A DNA stretch of 22,753 bases, taken from positions 1-22,753 of the forward strand of contig NZ_UPZP01000033.1 in assembly GCF_900538805.1 (NCBI RefSeq). The letters are read 5' to 3'. The notes under the pieces are model-generated. The model had not been told where the DNA came from. It was given only the letters and a program-made list of their open reading frames with translations, and made no database searches. Within the stretch, counting starts at the first letter, position 1; every line of letters starts with the position of its first letter. Source of the stretch: an uncultured Dialister sp. Lineage in GTDB: Bacteria > Bacillota > Negativicutes > Veillonellales > Dialisteraceae. Made by a program: the position numbers and the translations under genes. Below are positions 13,448 to 20,903 of this stretch, piece after piece.

Positions 13448-14803
13448 TCAGACCCGTTTTTCCGCCATACGAAGATAATGTTTTTTCTTATCTTCATACA
13501 TTTTCCTGTCGGCCCGGCTCATGGCGGCGGAAATTTCTTTTCCCGCAGGTGCCCATTCGGCACCAAAGGCCACGGAAATGTTCTGTCTTTCCTTCATGAT
13601 GTTCCGGAATTCCTGGAACTTCCTGTAAAAGGAACATTCGCATATATTCGGTGCCAGGGCCACGAATTCATCGCCGCCGGCGCGATACACCGCATCGTCG
13701 CCCCAGAATTCCTTCATGGCTTTTGCCGTCTGCCGAAGAAGCCTGTCTCCTGCCACATGGCCCAGTTCATCGTTAGCCTTTTTGAGACCGTTCACGTCGC
13801 CAAAAACGATGCCCGCCGGAAGAGGCTGCTTCTCCATTTTATCCAGCTCTTCCATGAGACTGTTCCTGTTCCTCACACCGGTGAGCATATCCCGGAGGCT
13901 CATGTAGTCCAGCTTTTCTAAAAGCCGCTGGTTTACCATGCGGGCCCCCAGAAAATAGGAAACGGTTTCCAGAATCTTCTGGGTATTCACGGCATCGCTG
14001 ATTTCATAATTATCGGCACCGATGTAGCCGATGAGCTTTCCGCCGTCGTAAATGGGAGTGTCCAGAATGCTGCGGATCCCCTGCCTTTTCAGGTTCTCAT
14101 AGTCCACGGGGTCATCTTCCTTTAAAACCTCAATATCCTCCAGCACCACACTAGTATTGTTAATCAGGAATTTTTCCCAGCCGCCAATGTATTCGTCATA
14201 GGGCAGATTCTGAAGCGTATGGATTTCCGGCTTTACCCCTTCCCGGCACCATTCAAAGGTATTGCTCACCGTCTTTCCGTCGGTCTCCAGCACGTAGAGG
14301 CGGTCGGGATGGATGATGCTTCCCAGTTCGGAAAGCATGTGGTTCACCGCCTTTTCATAGCTTTCCCCGCCGTCCATGATTTTCGCAAGCCGGATGATGA
14401 TATCATCGGTGTTGCTGGACTGAAGCAGGTTCATCCTTTCCATATGGTCCATATCCACGTTGAGGAAAATGAAGGCCGCCAGTCCCTCTCCTGCCGGTTC
14501 CACTTCAAATTCCAGCCACTGTCCCACTTCCCGGCTGTACATGCGGTCCCGTATCCGTTTTCCGTTAACGGCGGCCTCATAGCAGTAATCAAACCATTTT
14601 TCATCGGCATTGTCATACACGGACCGGAAAGTATGGCCGATGAGCTCCTCCTTCGTCCTTCCCACCATTTCGCAATAGGCCTTATTGGAGTATACGTATA
14701 AGGTATCCACAGGCCTGCCGTCCTTGTCTAAAATGATCTTATAAACTGCATAGGCCACCGGTACATTCATGTCCAAATCGGGCTTAAAGGTAAATTCTTC
14801 CAT
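13448..14803 (-). CDS. PAS-GAF-GGDEF diguanylate cyclase
   Basis: This 451-aa cytoplasmic signalling protein has no membrane segment. Residues 15-120 form a PAS domain (VYSNKAYCEMVGRTKEELIG). Residues about 135-290 look like a GAF domain (RLYVLETDGK, then IRSILDTPIYDGGKLIGYIGADN). Residues about 300-451 are GGDEF, with RDMLTGVRNRN, FGDVNGLKKANDELGH and an intact YRAGGDEF (about 373-380), so it should make c-di-GMP from two GTP. The product-inhibition I-site RxxD is absent: the position reads WGDD. The start is the ATG at 14803 with GGAAG upstream; the preceding TTG is less likely. A c-di-GMP riboswitch and terminator lie in its leader, so feedback at RNA level may replace allosteric inhibition. 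Confidence 0.93.
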   Translation of the reverse strand: MEEFTFKPDLDMNVPVAYAVYKIILDKDGRPVDTLYVYSNKAYCEMVGRTKEELIGHTFRSVYDNADEKWFDYCYEAAVNGKRIRDRMYSREVGQWLEFEVEPAGEGLAAFIFLNVDMDHMERMNLLQSSNTDDIIIRLAKIMDGGESYEKAVNHMLSELGSIIHPDRLYVLETDGKTVSNTFEWCREGVKPEIHTLQNLPYDEYIGGWEKFLINNTSVVLEDIEVLKEDDPVDYENLKRQGIRSILDTPIYDGGKLIGYIGADNYEISDAVNTQKILETVSYFLGARMVNQRLLEKLDYMSLRDMLTGVRNRNSLMEELDKMEKQPLPAGIVFGDVNGLKKANDELGHVAGDRLLRQTAKAMKEFWGDDAVYRAGGDEFVALAPNICECSFYRKFQEFRNIMKERQNISVAFGAEWAPAGKEISAAMSRADRKMYEDKKKHYLRMAEKRV

Positions 14804-14862
14804 CAAAAAGCTTCCATTCTTACTTAAAACCTCTATTTTCGCGGCAAAAAGGCAAAATAAAG

Positions 14863-14879
14863 GCGCAGCAGTGCTGCGC
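14863..14879 (-). terminator. Terminator/expression platform of the c-di-GMP riboswitch
   Basis: GCGCAGC and GCTGCGC (14863-14869/14873-14879) form a 7-bp GC-rich stem with a 3-nt loop, followed on the minus strand by CUUUAUUUUG. It sits about 15 nt past the aptamer and about 60 nt before the cyclase start. GCAGC and GCUGC also occur in the aptamer P3 region, giving a plausible alternative pairing. Confidence 0.8.
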
Positions 14880-14892
14880 TCTTATCTGGATT

Positions 14893-14976
14893 CGTTAACG
14901 GTGCAGCTGGCTGCCATGTGAAAGGCCCTTTAGTTTTGCGTCGCAGGCTTTCGCCTGTTTTGCCTCCTATGAAATT
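14893..14976 (-). promoter_or_regulatory. c-di-GMP-I (GEMM) riboswitch aptamer
   Basis: Minus-strand sequence matches the GEMM-I consensus in order: GGCAAAAC, a P2 hairpin with CAGGCGAAAGCCUG (GAAA tetraloop), the invariant GACGCAAA, then ACUAAAGGGCCU, and AUGGCAGCCAG of P3. The 3' end of P3 (CUGCACCG) departs slightly from the usual UUGCCG. The aptamer lies between a promoter (14989-15018) and a terminator (14863-14879), ahead of a GGDEF gene. Whether c-di-GMP turns expression on or off cannot be read with certainty. Confidence 0.93.
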
Positions 14977-14988
14977 GACTACTGTTCT

Positions 14989-15018
14989 ATTATAGCAGAA
15001 CAGGATTATACTTTCCAA
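14989..15018 (-). promoter_or_regulatory. Promoter of the riboswitch-cyclase transcript
   Basis: TATAAT (14994-14989) with TTGGAA (15018-15013) at 18 bp on the minus strand. A second TATAAT overlaps at about 15010-15005. Transcription from about 14983 would begin a few bases before the GEMM aptamer. Confidence 0.7.
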
Positions 15019-15138
15019 TATAAATCGATTTTTTCGATAACTAATTTATGCATAAGTTTAATGCCTGCCGGAAATAGCCATTGATAATTGGCAGAATTGT
15101 CCATCCTATGAACTCTGCCGGATAATCAGCCTCCTCAC

Positions 15139-15327
15139 TGTCATTTCGAGCGGAGAGCCGCGCCGGAATGATGAAATAGTTTCACGACCATAGGGAAGAG
15201 GAGTCTGGAAATCTCACTCCCCGGTAATGCACACCCCTTTGTGGCAGGAGATTTCTCGACTCAGAGCCACAACAGAATCCCAAAACATCTATCCCCATAT
15301 CCACGTGCAGCTCCGCTCGAAATGACA
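15139..15327. repeat. Complete repeat element with perfect 17-bp terminal inverted repeats
   Basis: TGTCATTTCGAGCGGAG (15139-15155) is the exact reverse complement of CTCCGCTCGAAATGACA (15311-15327). An inner inverted pair is formed by a GAGTCTGGAAATCTC-like arm near 15204-15218 and GAGATTTCTCGACTC (15248-15262). No transposase is encoded. Relatives at 1-126 and 10771-10917 make this the best-preserved copy in the window. A MITE or REP-like role is inferred. Confidence 0.82.
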
Positions 15328-15700
15328 GAGCGGCAGGCAGCTTTCCATCATTTCAACCCCCACGGATATAGGAATACGTCAAAAAATGGTTTGCGCCCCT
15401 TTGCGGCAGGAGATTTCTCGACTCAGAGCCACAACAGAACCCAAAACATCTATCCCCATATCCACGTGCAGCTCCGCTCGAAATGACAGAGCGGCAGAAA
15501 GCTTACCATCATTTCAACCCCCACGGATATAGGAATACGTCAAAAAATGGTTTGCGCCCCTTTGCGGCAGGAAATTTCTCGACTCAGAGCCACAACAGAG
15601 CCAAAAAATCTATCCCCATATCCACGTGCAGCTCCGCTCGAAATGACAGAGCGGCAGGCAGCTTACCATCATTTCAAGCCCCACGGATATAGGAATGCAT
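15244..15700. repeat. Three tandem copies of a 161-162-bp unit
   Basis: Near-identical units begin at 15244, 15406 and 15567 (GCAGGAGATTTCTCGACTC...). Each contains the right half of the dispersed element, including CTCCGCTCGAAATGACA, plus a spacer with CCACGGATATAGGAAT. The third copy ends at about 15700. Short frames through the array encode repeated peptides but lack ribosome binding sites. This looks like local duplication of an element end, by slippage or unequal recombination. Confidence 0.9.
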
Positions 15701-15704
15701 CAAA

Positions 15705-15743
15705 AAAGAGACTGCGAAGAAATGATTGCCATTTTTCACAGTC
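15705..15743 (-). terminator. Terminator of the amino-acid permease gene
   Basis: On the minus strand GACTGTGAAAAATG pairs with CATTTCTTCGCAGTC (15743-15710, one mismatch and one bulge), followed by UCUUUUUUG. It lies 16 bp after the permease stop, next to the repeat array. Confidence 0.85.
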
Positions 15744-15758
15744 CCTTTTCATATGTTC

Positions 15759-17219
15759 TTATTTCATTCTGGCTTCCACAGAAGGCGTGGGCGCCAGGTT
15801 TTCGGAAACTTCCGGTTCTTCCTTGAAACCGCCGGATTTCCTTTCGTGTTTTTCCTTGTTCTTTTCAATGAAATGGTAGCCGATGAGAAGGATGGCAAAC
15901 CATACGGGAGTAACATAGAGGGCTACCCGGGTATCGTCGCGGAAAGCAGAGGCAATGACCACGCCCAGAAGGAAGAGCATGGTGAGGTAGCCGGACCAAG
16001 GAGCAAAGGGCATTTTGTAGGTGAGAAGCTTCTTTTCTTCAGGAGACAGGGATGCGCGGAATTTCTGCTGGGTCCTAAGGATGACGAACCAGGTGAAGAG
16101 GGCGCCGAAGGAGCCTACGCTGGTGACATACACAAAGACCTGTGCCGGCATGATGTAGTTCATGAGCACCGAAGCAAGCAGCACCGCTGCGGAGAAGAGA
16201 ATGCCGATCCAGGGCAGGCGGTGGCGGTTCAGCCGCTGGAAGCAGGATGGTGCATTTCCCTGGAGGGACAGGTTGTAGAGCATACGGCCGGAGCTGAAGA
16301 TACCGCTGTTGCAGGAGGACAGCACCGCCGTAATGACGACAATATTGATAATGTCTGCGGCGCCGGCAATGCCCAGTTTTTCAAAGGTGATAACGAAGGG
16401 ACTGCCCAGGTGGCCGATTTCATCCCAGGGATAGATGGCCATGATGACGCCGAGGGAAAGTACATAGAAAATCAGGATACGCCAGAACACTTCATCAATG
16501 GCTTTCTTGATGGTGGATTTCGGGTCATGGGCTTCACCGGCGGTGACGCCGATGATTTCAATGCCCAGGTAGGAATACATGACCATGACAAGAGCCATGA
16601 GGGTGCCGCCGATGCCGTTGGGGAAGAATCCGCCGTGGGTCCAGAGGTTCGTAATCCCCACCGGTTCCCAGCCGTTACCGATACCGAAGAGAATCATTCC
16701 TGCACCGCCGATAATCATGAAGATGATGGTGCAGATTTTGATTAATGCAAACCAGAATTCAAACTCACCGTAAGCAGAAACGGCGATGAAATTGACCACC
16801 GTCATCAGGATGAGGGCACAGAGCGCCGACACCCACTGGGGCAGGTCGGGGTACCAGAAATTCATGTAAATCCCCACTGCCGTGAGCTCCGCCATACAGG
16901 TAACCATCCACATATACCAATAGGTCCAGCCGGTGAGATAGCCCCACTTCGGTCCCAGAAAACGGGCGGCGTGGGCGCTGAAGGCGCCGGATACGGGGTA
17001 GGCCACGGACAATTCGCCAAGGGCCCGCATGATGAAATAAATCGCAACGCCGCCGATGATGTAGGTCAAAAGCACCGAAGGCCCTGCCAGTTCGATAGCT
17101 GTAGCGGATCCGAGGAACAGTCCTACGCCGATGGCTCCGCCAAGGCCGATCAGCTGGATGTGCCGGTTCTTCAGTCCTCTTTCGAGGTTCTCATGCATTT
17201 CCTGATTATTTTCTGCCAT
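15759..17219 (-). CDS. Amino-acid permease, APC superfamily (AAT family)
   Basis: This 486-aa integral membrane transporter should have about 12 helices. The N-terminal signature RGLKNRHIQLIGLGGAIG is followed by the GLFLGS substrate loop of AAT-type H+-coupled permeases (relatives include AroP, PheP, ProY, CycA, AnsP). FWFALIKI, the GEAHDPKSTIKKAI loop and SSCNSGIFSSGRMLYNL are further family marks. The substrate cannot be fixed; nearby aromatic genes are only weak evidence. The charged C-terminal tail is cytosolic. The start has GGGAG 8 nt upstream. Its leader holds a terminator-like hairpin (17245-17280) that ends about 20 bp before the ATG, suggesting attenuation. Confidence 0.93.
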   Translation of the reverse strand: MAENNQEMHENLERGLKNRHIQLIGLGGAIGVGLFLGSATAIELAGPSVLLTYIIGGVAIYFIMRALGELSVAYPVSGAFSAHAARFLGPKWGYLTGWTYWYMWMVTCMAELTAVGIYMNFWYPDLPQWVSALCALILMTVVNFIAVSAYGEFEFWFALIKICTIIFMIIGGAGMILFGIGNGWEPVGITNLWTHGGFFPNGIGGTLMALVMVMYSYLGIEIIGVTAGEAHDPKSTIKKAIDEVFWRILIFYVLSLGVIMAIYPWDEIGHLGSPFVITFEKLGIAGAADIINIVVITAVLSSCNSGIFSSGRMLYNLSLQGNAPSCFQRLNRHRLPWIGILFSAAVLLASVLMNYIMPAQVFVYVTSVGSFGALFTWFVILRTQQKFRASLSPEEKKLLTYKMPFAPWSGYLTMLFLLGVVIASAFRDDTRVALYVTPVWFAILLIGYHFIEKNKEKHERKSGGFKEEPEVSENLAPTPSVEARMK

Positions 17220-17239
17220 ATGAAACTCCCAAATCTGAC

Positions 17240-17280
17240 AAAAACACCGGGCCTCGCCCTTTCATGGGGAAGGTCCGGTG
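17240..17280 (-). terminator. Attenuator-like hairpin in the permease leader
   Basis: CACCGGACCT (17280-17271) pairs with AGGCCCGGTG (17254-17245) with one mismatch, followed by UUUUUG. It lies between the permease promoter and its start codon, so unless opened or bypassed it should stop transcription. No known riboswitch aptamer fits the leader of about 70 nt. Confidence 0.72.
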
Positions 17281-17298
17281 AAAAGAACTACTGCGTTT

Positions 17299-17327
17299 AT
17301 TTTATACGCAGATTCCCTATACATCAA
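17299..17327 (-). promoter_or_regulatory. Promoter of the permease gene
   Basis: TTGATG (17327-17322) and TAAAAT (17304-17299) with a 17-bp spacer on the minus strand. Its location between the TetR-like gene and the attenuator implies a separate transcript for the permease. Confidence 0.6.
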
Positions 17328-17459
17328 GACAGAAATTTGCATTTTCCATACTTTTTCGTACATACGGCTCGTTTTTAATTATCTGCGGTATATAAGATTT
17401 GTGCATTCATGATATAAATCATATACTGCAGTCCATACATAAACGAAATTTATGAAAGA

Positions 17460-18242
17460 TCAGGACTTTTCCTTAATCCCGTTCATCAGCACATCGAAGG
17501 CCTGGTCCATGTAGGAAGCTTCGGAAATATCCTCCTTCACGGCGAACCGTTTCTTGATTTCATTCATGAGGTAATAGTAGGCCACCATGCCTGCCCAGGA
17601 AATGCAGACCTCCGTGGGCTTCAGGTTGCTGCGGAAAGTGCCCTCCTCCATGCCCTCCGTCAGGGCCGCCCGGAGAACCACCAGCACCATGGCAAACCTT
17701 TCTTTTCCGATGGACGCAAACACATCGGTGGGATGAATCATTTCCCAGGAAAAAATACGGAGGATATAGGGGTGCTCCTTCATGAGGCGGAAGAAAAAGC
17801 GGGAATACATCTCCATGATTTCCATGGGCTTCTTCGTCCCGTCCGCCGCCATTTCCACGAAATCCACCAGAAGGGCGCTCCCCCGTTCCAGAATGGCGGC
17901 ATAAAGCTCCTTTTTCCCACCGAAGTAGTAGGAAATGGCGGCGCTGTTCACCCCCGCCTCCTTCCCGATATCCCGGATGGACACGTCGGAATAGCCCTTC
18001 AGCGCAAAAAGGCGGATTGCCGCATTCTCAATCTGCTCCTTCTTGTCCGGTGCCTTCTCCTTTTCCTCCTCCGGGAAAAGGATATGGTATAAATCTTCCT
18101 TCGTGCCGAAATAATAGGAAATGGACGATACGCTCACTCCCGCCTGGCGGCTGATGTCCCGAAGGGACGTATCGTGGTATCCCTTCTCTTTGAAAAGACG
18201 GCGCGCCGCCTTCTCTATCTGCTCCTTCTTCACTGCTCCCAT
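17460..18242 (-). CDS. TetR-type regulator with two tandem HTH domains
   Basis: This 260-aa protein has two TetR_N DNA-binding domains in one unbroken frame. HTH 1 is at about residues 5-55 (KKEQIEKAARRLFKEKGY, RDISRQAGVSVSSISYYFG). HTH 2 is at about 67-117 (KKEQIENAAIRLFALKGY, RDIGKEAGVNSAAISYYFG). A 10-residue charged linker (EEEKEKAPDK) joins them. One normal-sized ligand/dimerisation domain follows (about 118-260). Ordinary TetR proteins have one HTH per subunit. The ATG at 18242 has AGGGGG upstream. It lies upstream of, and in the same direction as, the permease gene, which has its own promoter; regulation of it is possible but unproven. Confidence 0.9.
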   Translation of the reverse strand: MGAVKKEQIEKAARRLFKEKGYHDTSLRDISRQAGVSVSSISYYFGTKEDLYHILFPEEEKEKAPDKKEQIENAAIRLFALKGYSDVSIRDIGKEAGVNSAAISYYFGGKKELYAAILERGSALLVDFVEMAADGTKKPMEIMEMYSRFFFRLMKEHPYILRIFSWEMIHPTDVFASIGKERFAMVLVVLRAALTEGMEEGTFRSNLKPTEVCISWAGMVAYYYLMNEIKKRFAVKEDISEASYMDQAFDVLMNGIKEKS

Positions 18243-18289
18243 TGTTCATGCCCCCTGAAATCCAACCATACCTATCGGTTCTTTCCTCT

Positions 18290-18295
18290 ATTATA
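18290..18295 (-). promoter_or_regulatory. -10 box candidate for the double-HTH regulator
   Basis: TATAAT at 18295-18290 on the minus strand lies 48 bp before the start codon. The -35 position (TTCCAA at 17 bp) is poor. CCGAT/ATCGG arms flank the box at about 18273-18277 and 18310-18314, a possible operator for autoregulation. Confidence 0.45.
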
Positions 18296-18400
18296 TATGA
18301 TTCTCCTGCCGATTGGAACAGTGGACTGGAATGATTGAACCGTTCAGCAGCCGGTGTTCAATACAGGGTGCCCAGGGATTAGCGGATTTTCCCCTCCCCT

Positions 18401-19198
18401 TCAAACGCACCAGGGATAAAGCGGCATTTGAAGGGTCTCATCGATATCTTCTTTCGTAATGGGATTGAAATACACCCGAAGGAGGCAGAGCCCCTCTGCC
18501 GGGGCTGTGATGCCCAGTTTCCTTCTGTCCCGGGCTTCCAGAATATTTTCAATGTCCTCTGCCGAAAGATTCCCGCTTCCTGCATCCACCAGGGCACCGG
18601 CAATATTCCGCACCATGTGGTAGAGGAACCCCTCTCCTGTCACGTAGATGCGGTAGAGGGAGCCCGTCTTTTGGATACGGATTTCATTGATTTTCCTCAC
18701 CGGGTCAGAGGGGACGGAATTATTTCCGCGGAAGGAGGTAAAGTCATGGCGCCCCTCCAGTGCGCGGGCCGCCTTTTTCATGAGAGCCAGGTCCAGCTTC
18801 TTTCCGGTGCGCCAGATGTATCGTTTGAGGAAAGGGGACGTTTCCCTTTCCTCTGTCAAAAGATAGCCATAGGTTTTTCCATAGTTTCTGCGCCTCACGG
18901 AAAAATCCATATCCACTTCCCGGCTGGCAGTGATGCGGATGTCATAGGGGAGGCAGGCATTCATGGCATAAAGGAAACGGTCCCCGGGAATGGTGGATTC
19001 CGTGTAGAAGGTGCATTCCTGTCCATAAGCATGGACTCCGGCGTCAGTGCGGGCTACGAAGTAAAGGGTGGTTTTCACACCGGTCAGTTTCCGGAGACAG
19101 TTCTCCACCATTTCCTGCACGGTCATGCGGTTCTCCTGCCGCTGGAATCCGCCGTAGCCGCTTCCTTCGTAGGAAAGGGTAATCCAGATATTTTTCAT
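18401..19198 (-). CDS. truA: tRNA pseudouridine(38-40) synthase TruA
   Basis: TruA converts uridines 38-40 in the tRNA anticodon arm to pseudouridine. The 265-aa length is normal. The N-terminus MKNIWITLSYEGSGYGGFQRQ-type strand, the catalytic Asp in FVARTDAGVHAYGQ, DFTSFRG, the GEGFLYHMVRNIAGALVDAG block and the C-terminal APAEGLCLLRVYF are all present. The ATG at 19198 matches the family N-terminus, but there is no Shine-Dalgarno sequence: the intrinsic terminator of ecfT ends 8 nt before it. A longer frame extends to 19369 but overlaps ecfT and has no family homology. In many Firmicutes truA follows ecfT directly, as here. Confidence 0.95.
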   Translation of the reverse strand: MKNIWITLSYEGSGYGGFQRQENRMTVQEMVENCLRKLTGVKTTLYFVARTDAGVHAYGQECTFYTESTIPGDRFLYAMNACLPYDIRITASREVDMDFSVRRRNYGKTYGYLLTEERETSPFLKRYIWRTGKKLDLALMKKAARALEGRHDFTSFRGNNSVPSDPVRKINEIRIQKTGSLYRIYVTGEGFLYHMVRNIAGALVDAGSGNLSAEDIENILEARDRRKLGITAPAEGLCLLRVYFNPITKEDIDETLQMPLYPWCV

Positions 19199-19205
19199 AG
19201 CTTTT

Positions 19206-19231
19206 AAAAGCCGGGGCAGAGGCCCCGGCTT
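19206..19231 (-). terminator. Terminator between ecfT and truA
   Basis: GCCGGGGC/GCCCCGGC (19210-19217/19222-19229) with AA/TT extension and a 4-nt loop, followed on the minus strand by UUUU. It is a strong hairpin immediately ahead of the truA start, so truA may be expressed mainly by read-through. Confidence 0.85.
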
Positions 19232-19239
19232 CCTTTCTT

Positions 19240-20043
19240 TTATTTGAAATACATATACAGACCAAAGAGGGCTGCCGTAATCAGCACCACCGCCAGGAAA
19301 GCATTCCTGTCTCTCCAGGTATAGGCCAGCTGGTGCATTTTGGTGCGTCCCTCGCCGCCCCGGTAGCATCTGGCTTCCATGGCGGTAGCCAGGTCATCGG
19401 CCCGCCGGAAGGCGGAAATGAAGAGGGGCACCAGGAGGGGCACCATGTTCTTTGCCCGCTGCCAGAGATTGCCGTTTACAAAATCGGCGCCTCTGGAGGA
19501 CTGGGCCTTCATGATACGGTCCGTTTCTTCCAGAAGGGTGGGAATGAAACGGAGTGCAATGGTCATCATCATGGCCAGCTCATGGGCCGGTACGCCGAAC
19601 CGCTTGAAGGGCATAAGCAGCGCTTCAATGCCGTCGGTGAGCACAATGGGGCTGGTGGTATAGGTAAGAAGTGAGGAAAAGGCGATGAGGAACACCAGAC
19701 GAAGGGTCATGATGAGGCCGTTCACAATGCCTTCCTCACTGATATGGATGAATTTCCAGGTGAAAAGTTCATTCCCCGGCGTTGTGAGCACATGGATGCC
19801 CATGGTGAACACCAGGATAATCCACAGGGGCTTGATGGCCTTCCAGATAAGGGAAACCGGCACGCCGGACATGGCAATGGCAAGGAACGTAAAACCTGCC
19901 ACCAGGATATAGGACCAGAGATTATTGGCCAGGAAAATGGCCACAATGAAAATCATGGTGCAGAGAATCTTCGCCCTGGGGTCCATGCGGTGCAGGAAGG
20001 AATCTCCCGGATAATACTGGCCAAGGGTAATATCTGTCAGCAT
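19240..20043 (-). CDS. ecfT: Energy-coupling factor transporter transmembrane protein EcfT
   Basis: This 267-aa membrane protein has the CbiQ/EcfT fold with about 5-6 helices. It links the two EcfA ATPases to exchangeable vitamin-binding S components. The two coupling helices carry the diagnostic short motifs: SSRGAD (about residues 184-189) and EARCYRGG (about 225-232). The start overlaps the ecfA2 end (ATGCTGA) with GGGAGG as ribosome binding site. No S component is encoded in the window, as expected for a shared (group II) ECF module whose S proteins lie elsewhere in the genome. Confidence 0.95.
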   Translation of the reverse strand: MLTDITLGQYYPGDSFLHRMDPRAKILCTMIFIVAIFLANNLWSYILVAGFTFLAIAMSGVPVSLIWKAIKPLWIILVFTMGIHVLTTPGNELFTWKFIHISEEGIVNGLIMTLRLVFLIAFSSLLTYTTSPIVLTDGIEALLMPFKRFGVPAHELAMMMTIALRFIPTLLEETDRIMKAQSSRGADFVNGNLWQRAKNMVPLLVPLFISAFRRADDLATAMEARCYRGGEGRTKMHQLAYTWRDRNAFLAVVLITAALFGLYMYFK

Positions 20044-20903
20044 GATGCGCCACCTCCCAGCATTCTGCTCATTCTATCCACCGCTTCTTCCACGGTCTTC
20101 GCATCCTCCGGTACCGGAATGCCCTTTTCCTTCAGATGCAGCAGGGTCTGTGTCAGAGGCGGTGCATCGACGCCGCATTCCTGCAGTTCCCTGCGGTGAT
20201 GAAGGAAAATATCCATAGGCTTTCCGTCCATCACCAGATGGCCCTTATGCATCACCAGGAGGCGGGTGGCCAGCCGGGCAATGTCGTCCATGTTGTGGGA
20301 CACCAGGATAACAGAGAAAACACCTTTTTTATACCAGCTCTGGATGCGGGAGAAAATTTCCCGCCGTCCGATGGGGTCAAGGCCTGCAGACGGTTCATCA
20401 AGGATAAGGAAATCGGGATGCATGGCAATGACCCCTGCAATGGCCACGCGCCGCTGCTGGCCGCCGGAAAGACGGAAAGGCGAACGGCCGCCGAAGGTGT
20501 CATAGTCAAGACCCGCAAATTTCATGGCGCTCTTCACCCTTTTTTCCGTTTCCTCCTCATTGCAGCCCAGATTCTTCGGACCGAAGGCAATATCCTTGGC
20601 CACGGTCTCTTCAAAAAGCTGGTGCTCCGGGTACTGGAAAACCATGCCCACAGAATGGCGCTTCGCCACCGCTTCCTTCGTCTTAGCCGCCAAATCCACG
20701 CCGTCGATGGTTACCTTTCCGGAGGTGGGATGGATGAGGCCGTTCAGGTGCTGGATGAGCGTCGATTTGCCACTGCCCGTATGGCCGATGATTCCGATAA
20801 ATTCTCCCGGTTCGATGGTGAGATTGATATCCTCCAGCGCCACCTTTTCAAAGGGAGAACCCTTGCTGTACACACAGCTTACATTTTCGACACATATGGA
20901 CAT
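20037..20903 (-). CDS. ecfA2: Energy-coupling factor transporter ATPase EcfA2
   Basis: This 288-aa ABC ATPase powers vitamin/micronutrient uptake with EcfA1 and EcfT. Walker A is GHTGSGKST (about 40-48), the Q-loop is FQYPEHQLFEETV, the signature is LSGGQQRRV, Walker B is FLILDEPSAGLDP, and the switch His is in VSHNMDD. The C-terminal 60 residues are the EcfA dimerisation extension. EcfA2 identity rests on position and the YPEHQLF Q-loop. The start overlaps the ecfA1 end by 25 bp in another frame, implying translational coupling. Confidence 0.94.
   Translation of the reverse strand: MSICVENVSCVYSKGSPFEKVALEDINLTIEPGEFIGIIGHTGSGKSTLIQHLNGLIHPTSGKVTIDGVDLAAKTKEAVAKRHSVGMVFQYPEHQLFEETVAKDIAFGPKNLGCNEEETEKRVKSAMKFAGLDYDTFGGRSPFRLSGGQQRRVAIAGVIAMHPDFLILDEPSAGLDPIGRREIFSRIQSWYKKGVFSVILVSHNMDDIARLATRLLVMHKGHLVMDGKPMDIFLHHRRELQECGVDAPPLTQTLLHLKEKGIPVPEDAKTVEEAVDRMSRMLGGGASC

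Noticed and set aside
15241..15692. Short plus-strand frames encoding repeated peptides
   Set aside because: They are by-products of the 161-bp tandem array, cross unit borders and lack ribosome binding sites.
17460..18242. Double HTH explained by fusion of two genes through a sequencing error
   Set aside because: A single frame encodes both with a short linker, the first module lacks any ligand domain, and the module sequences differ throughout.
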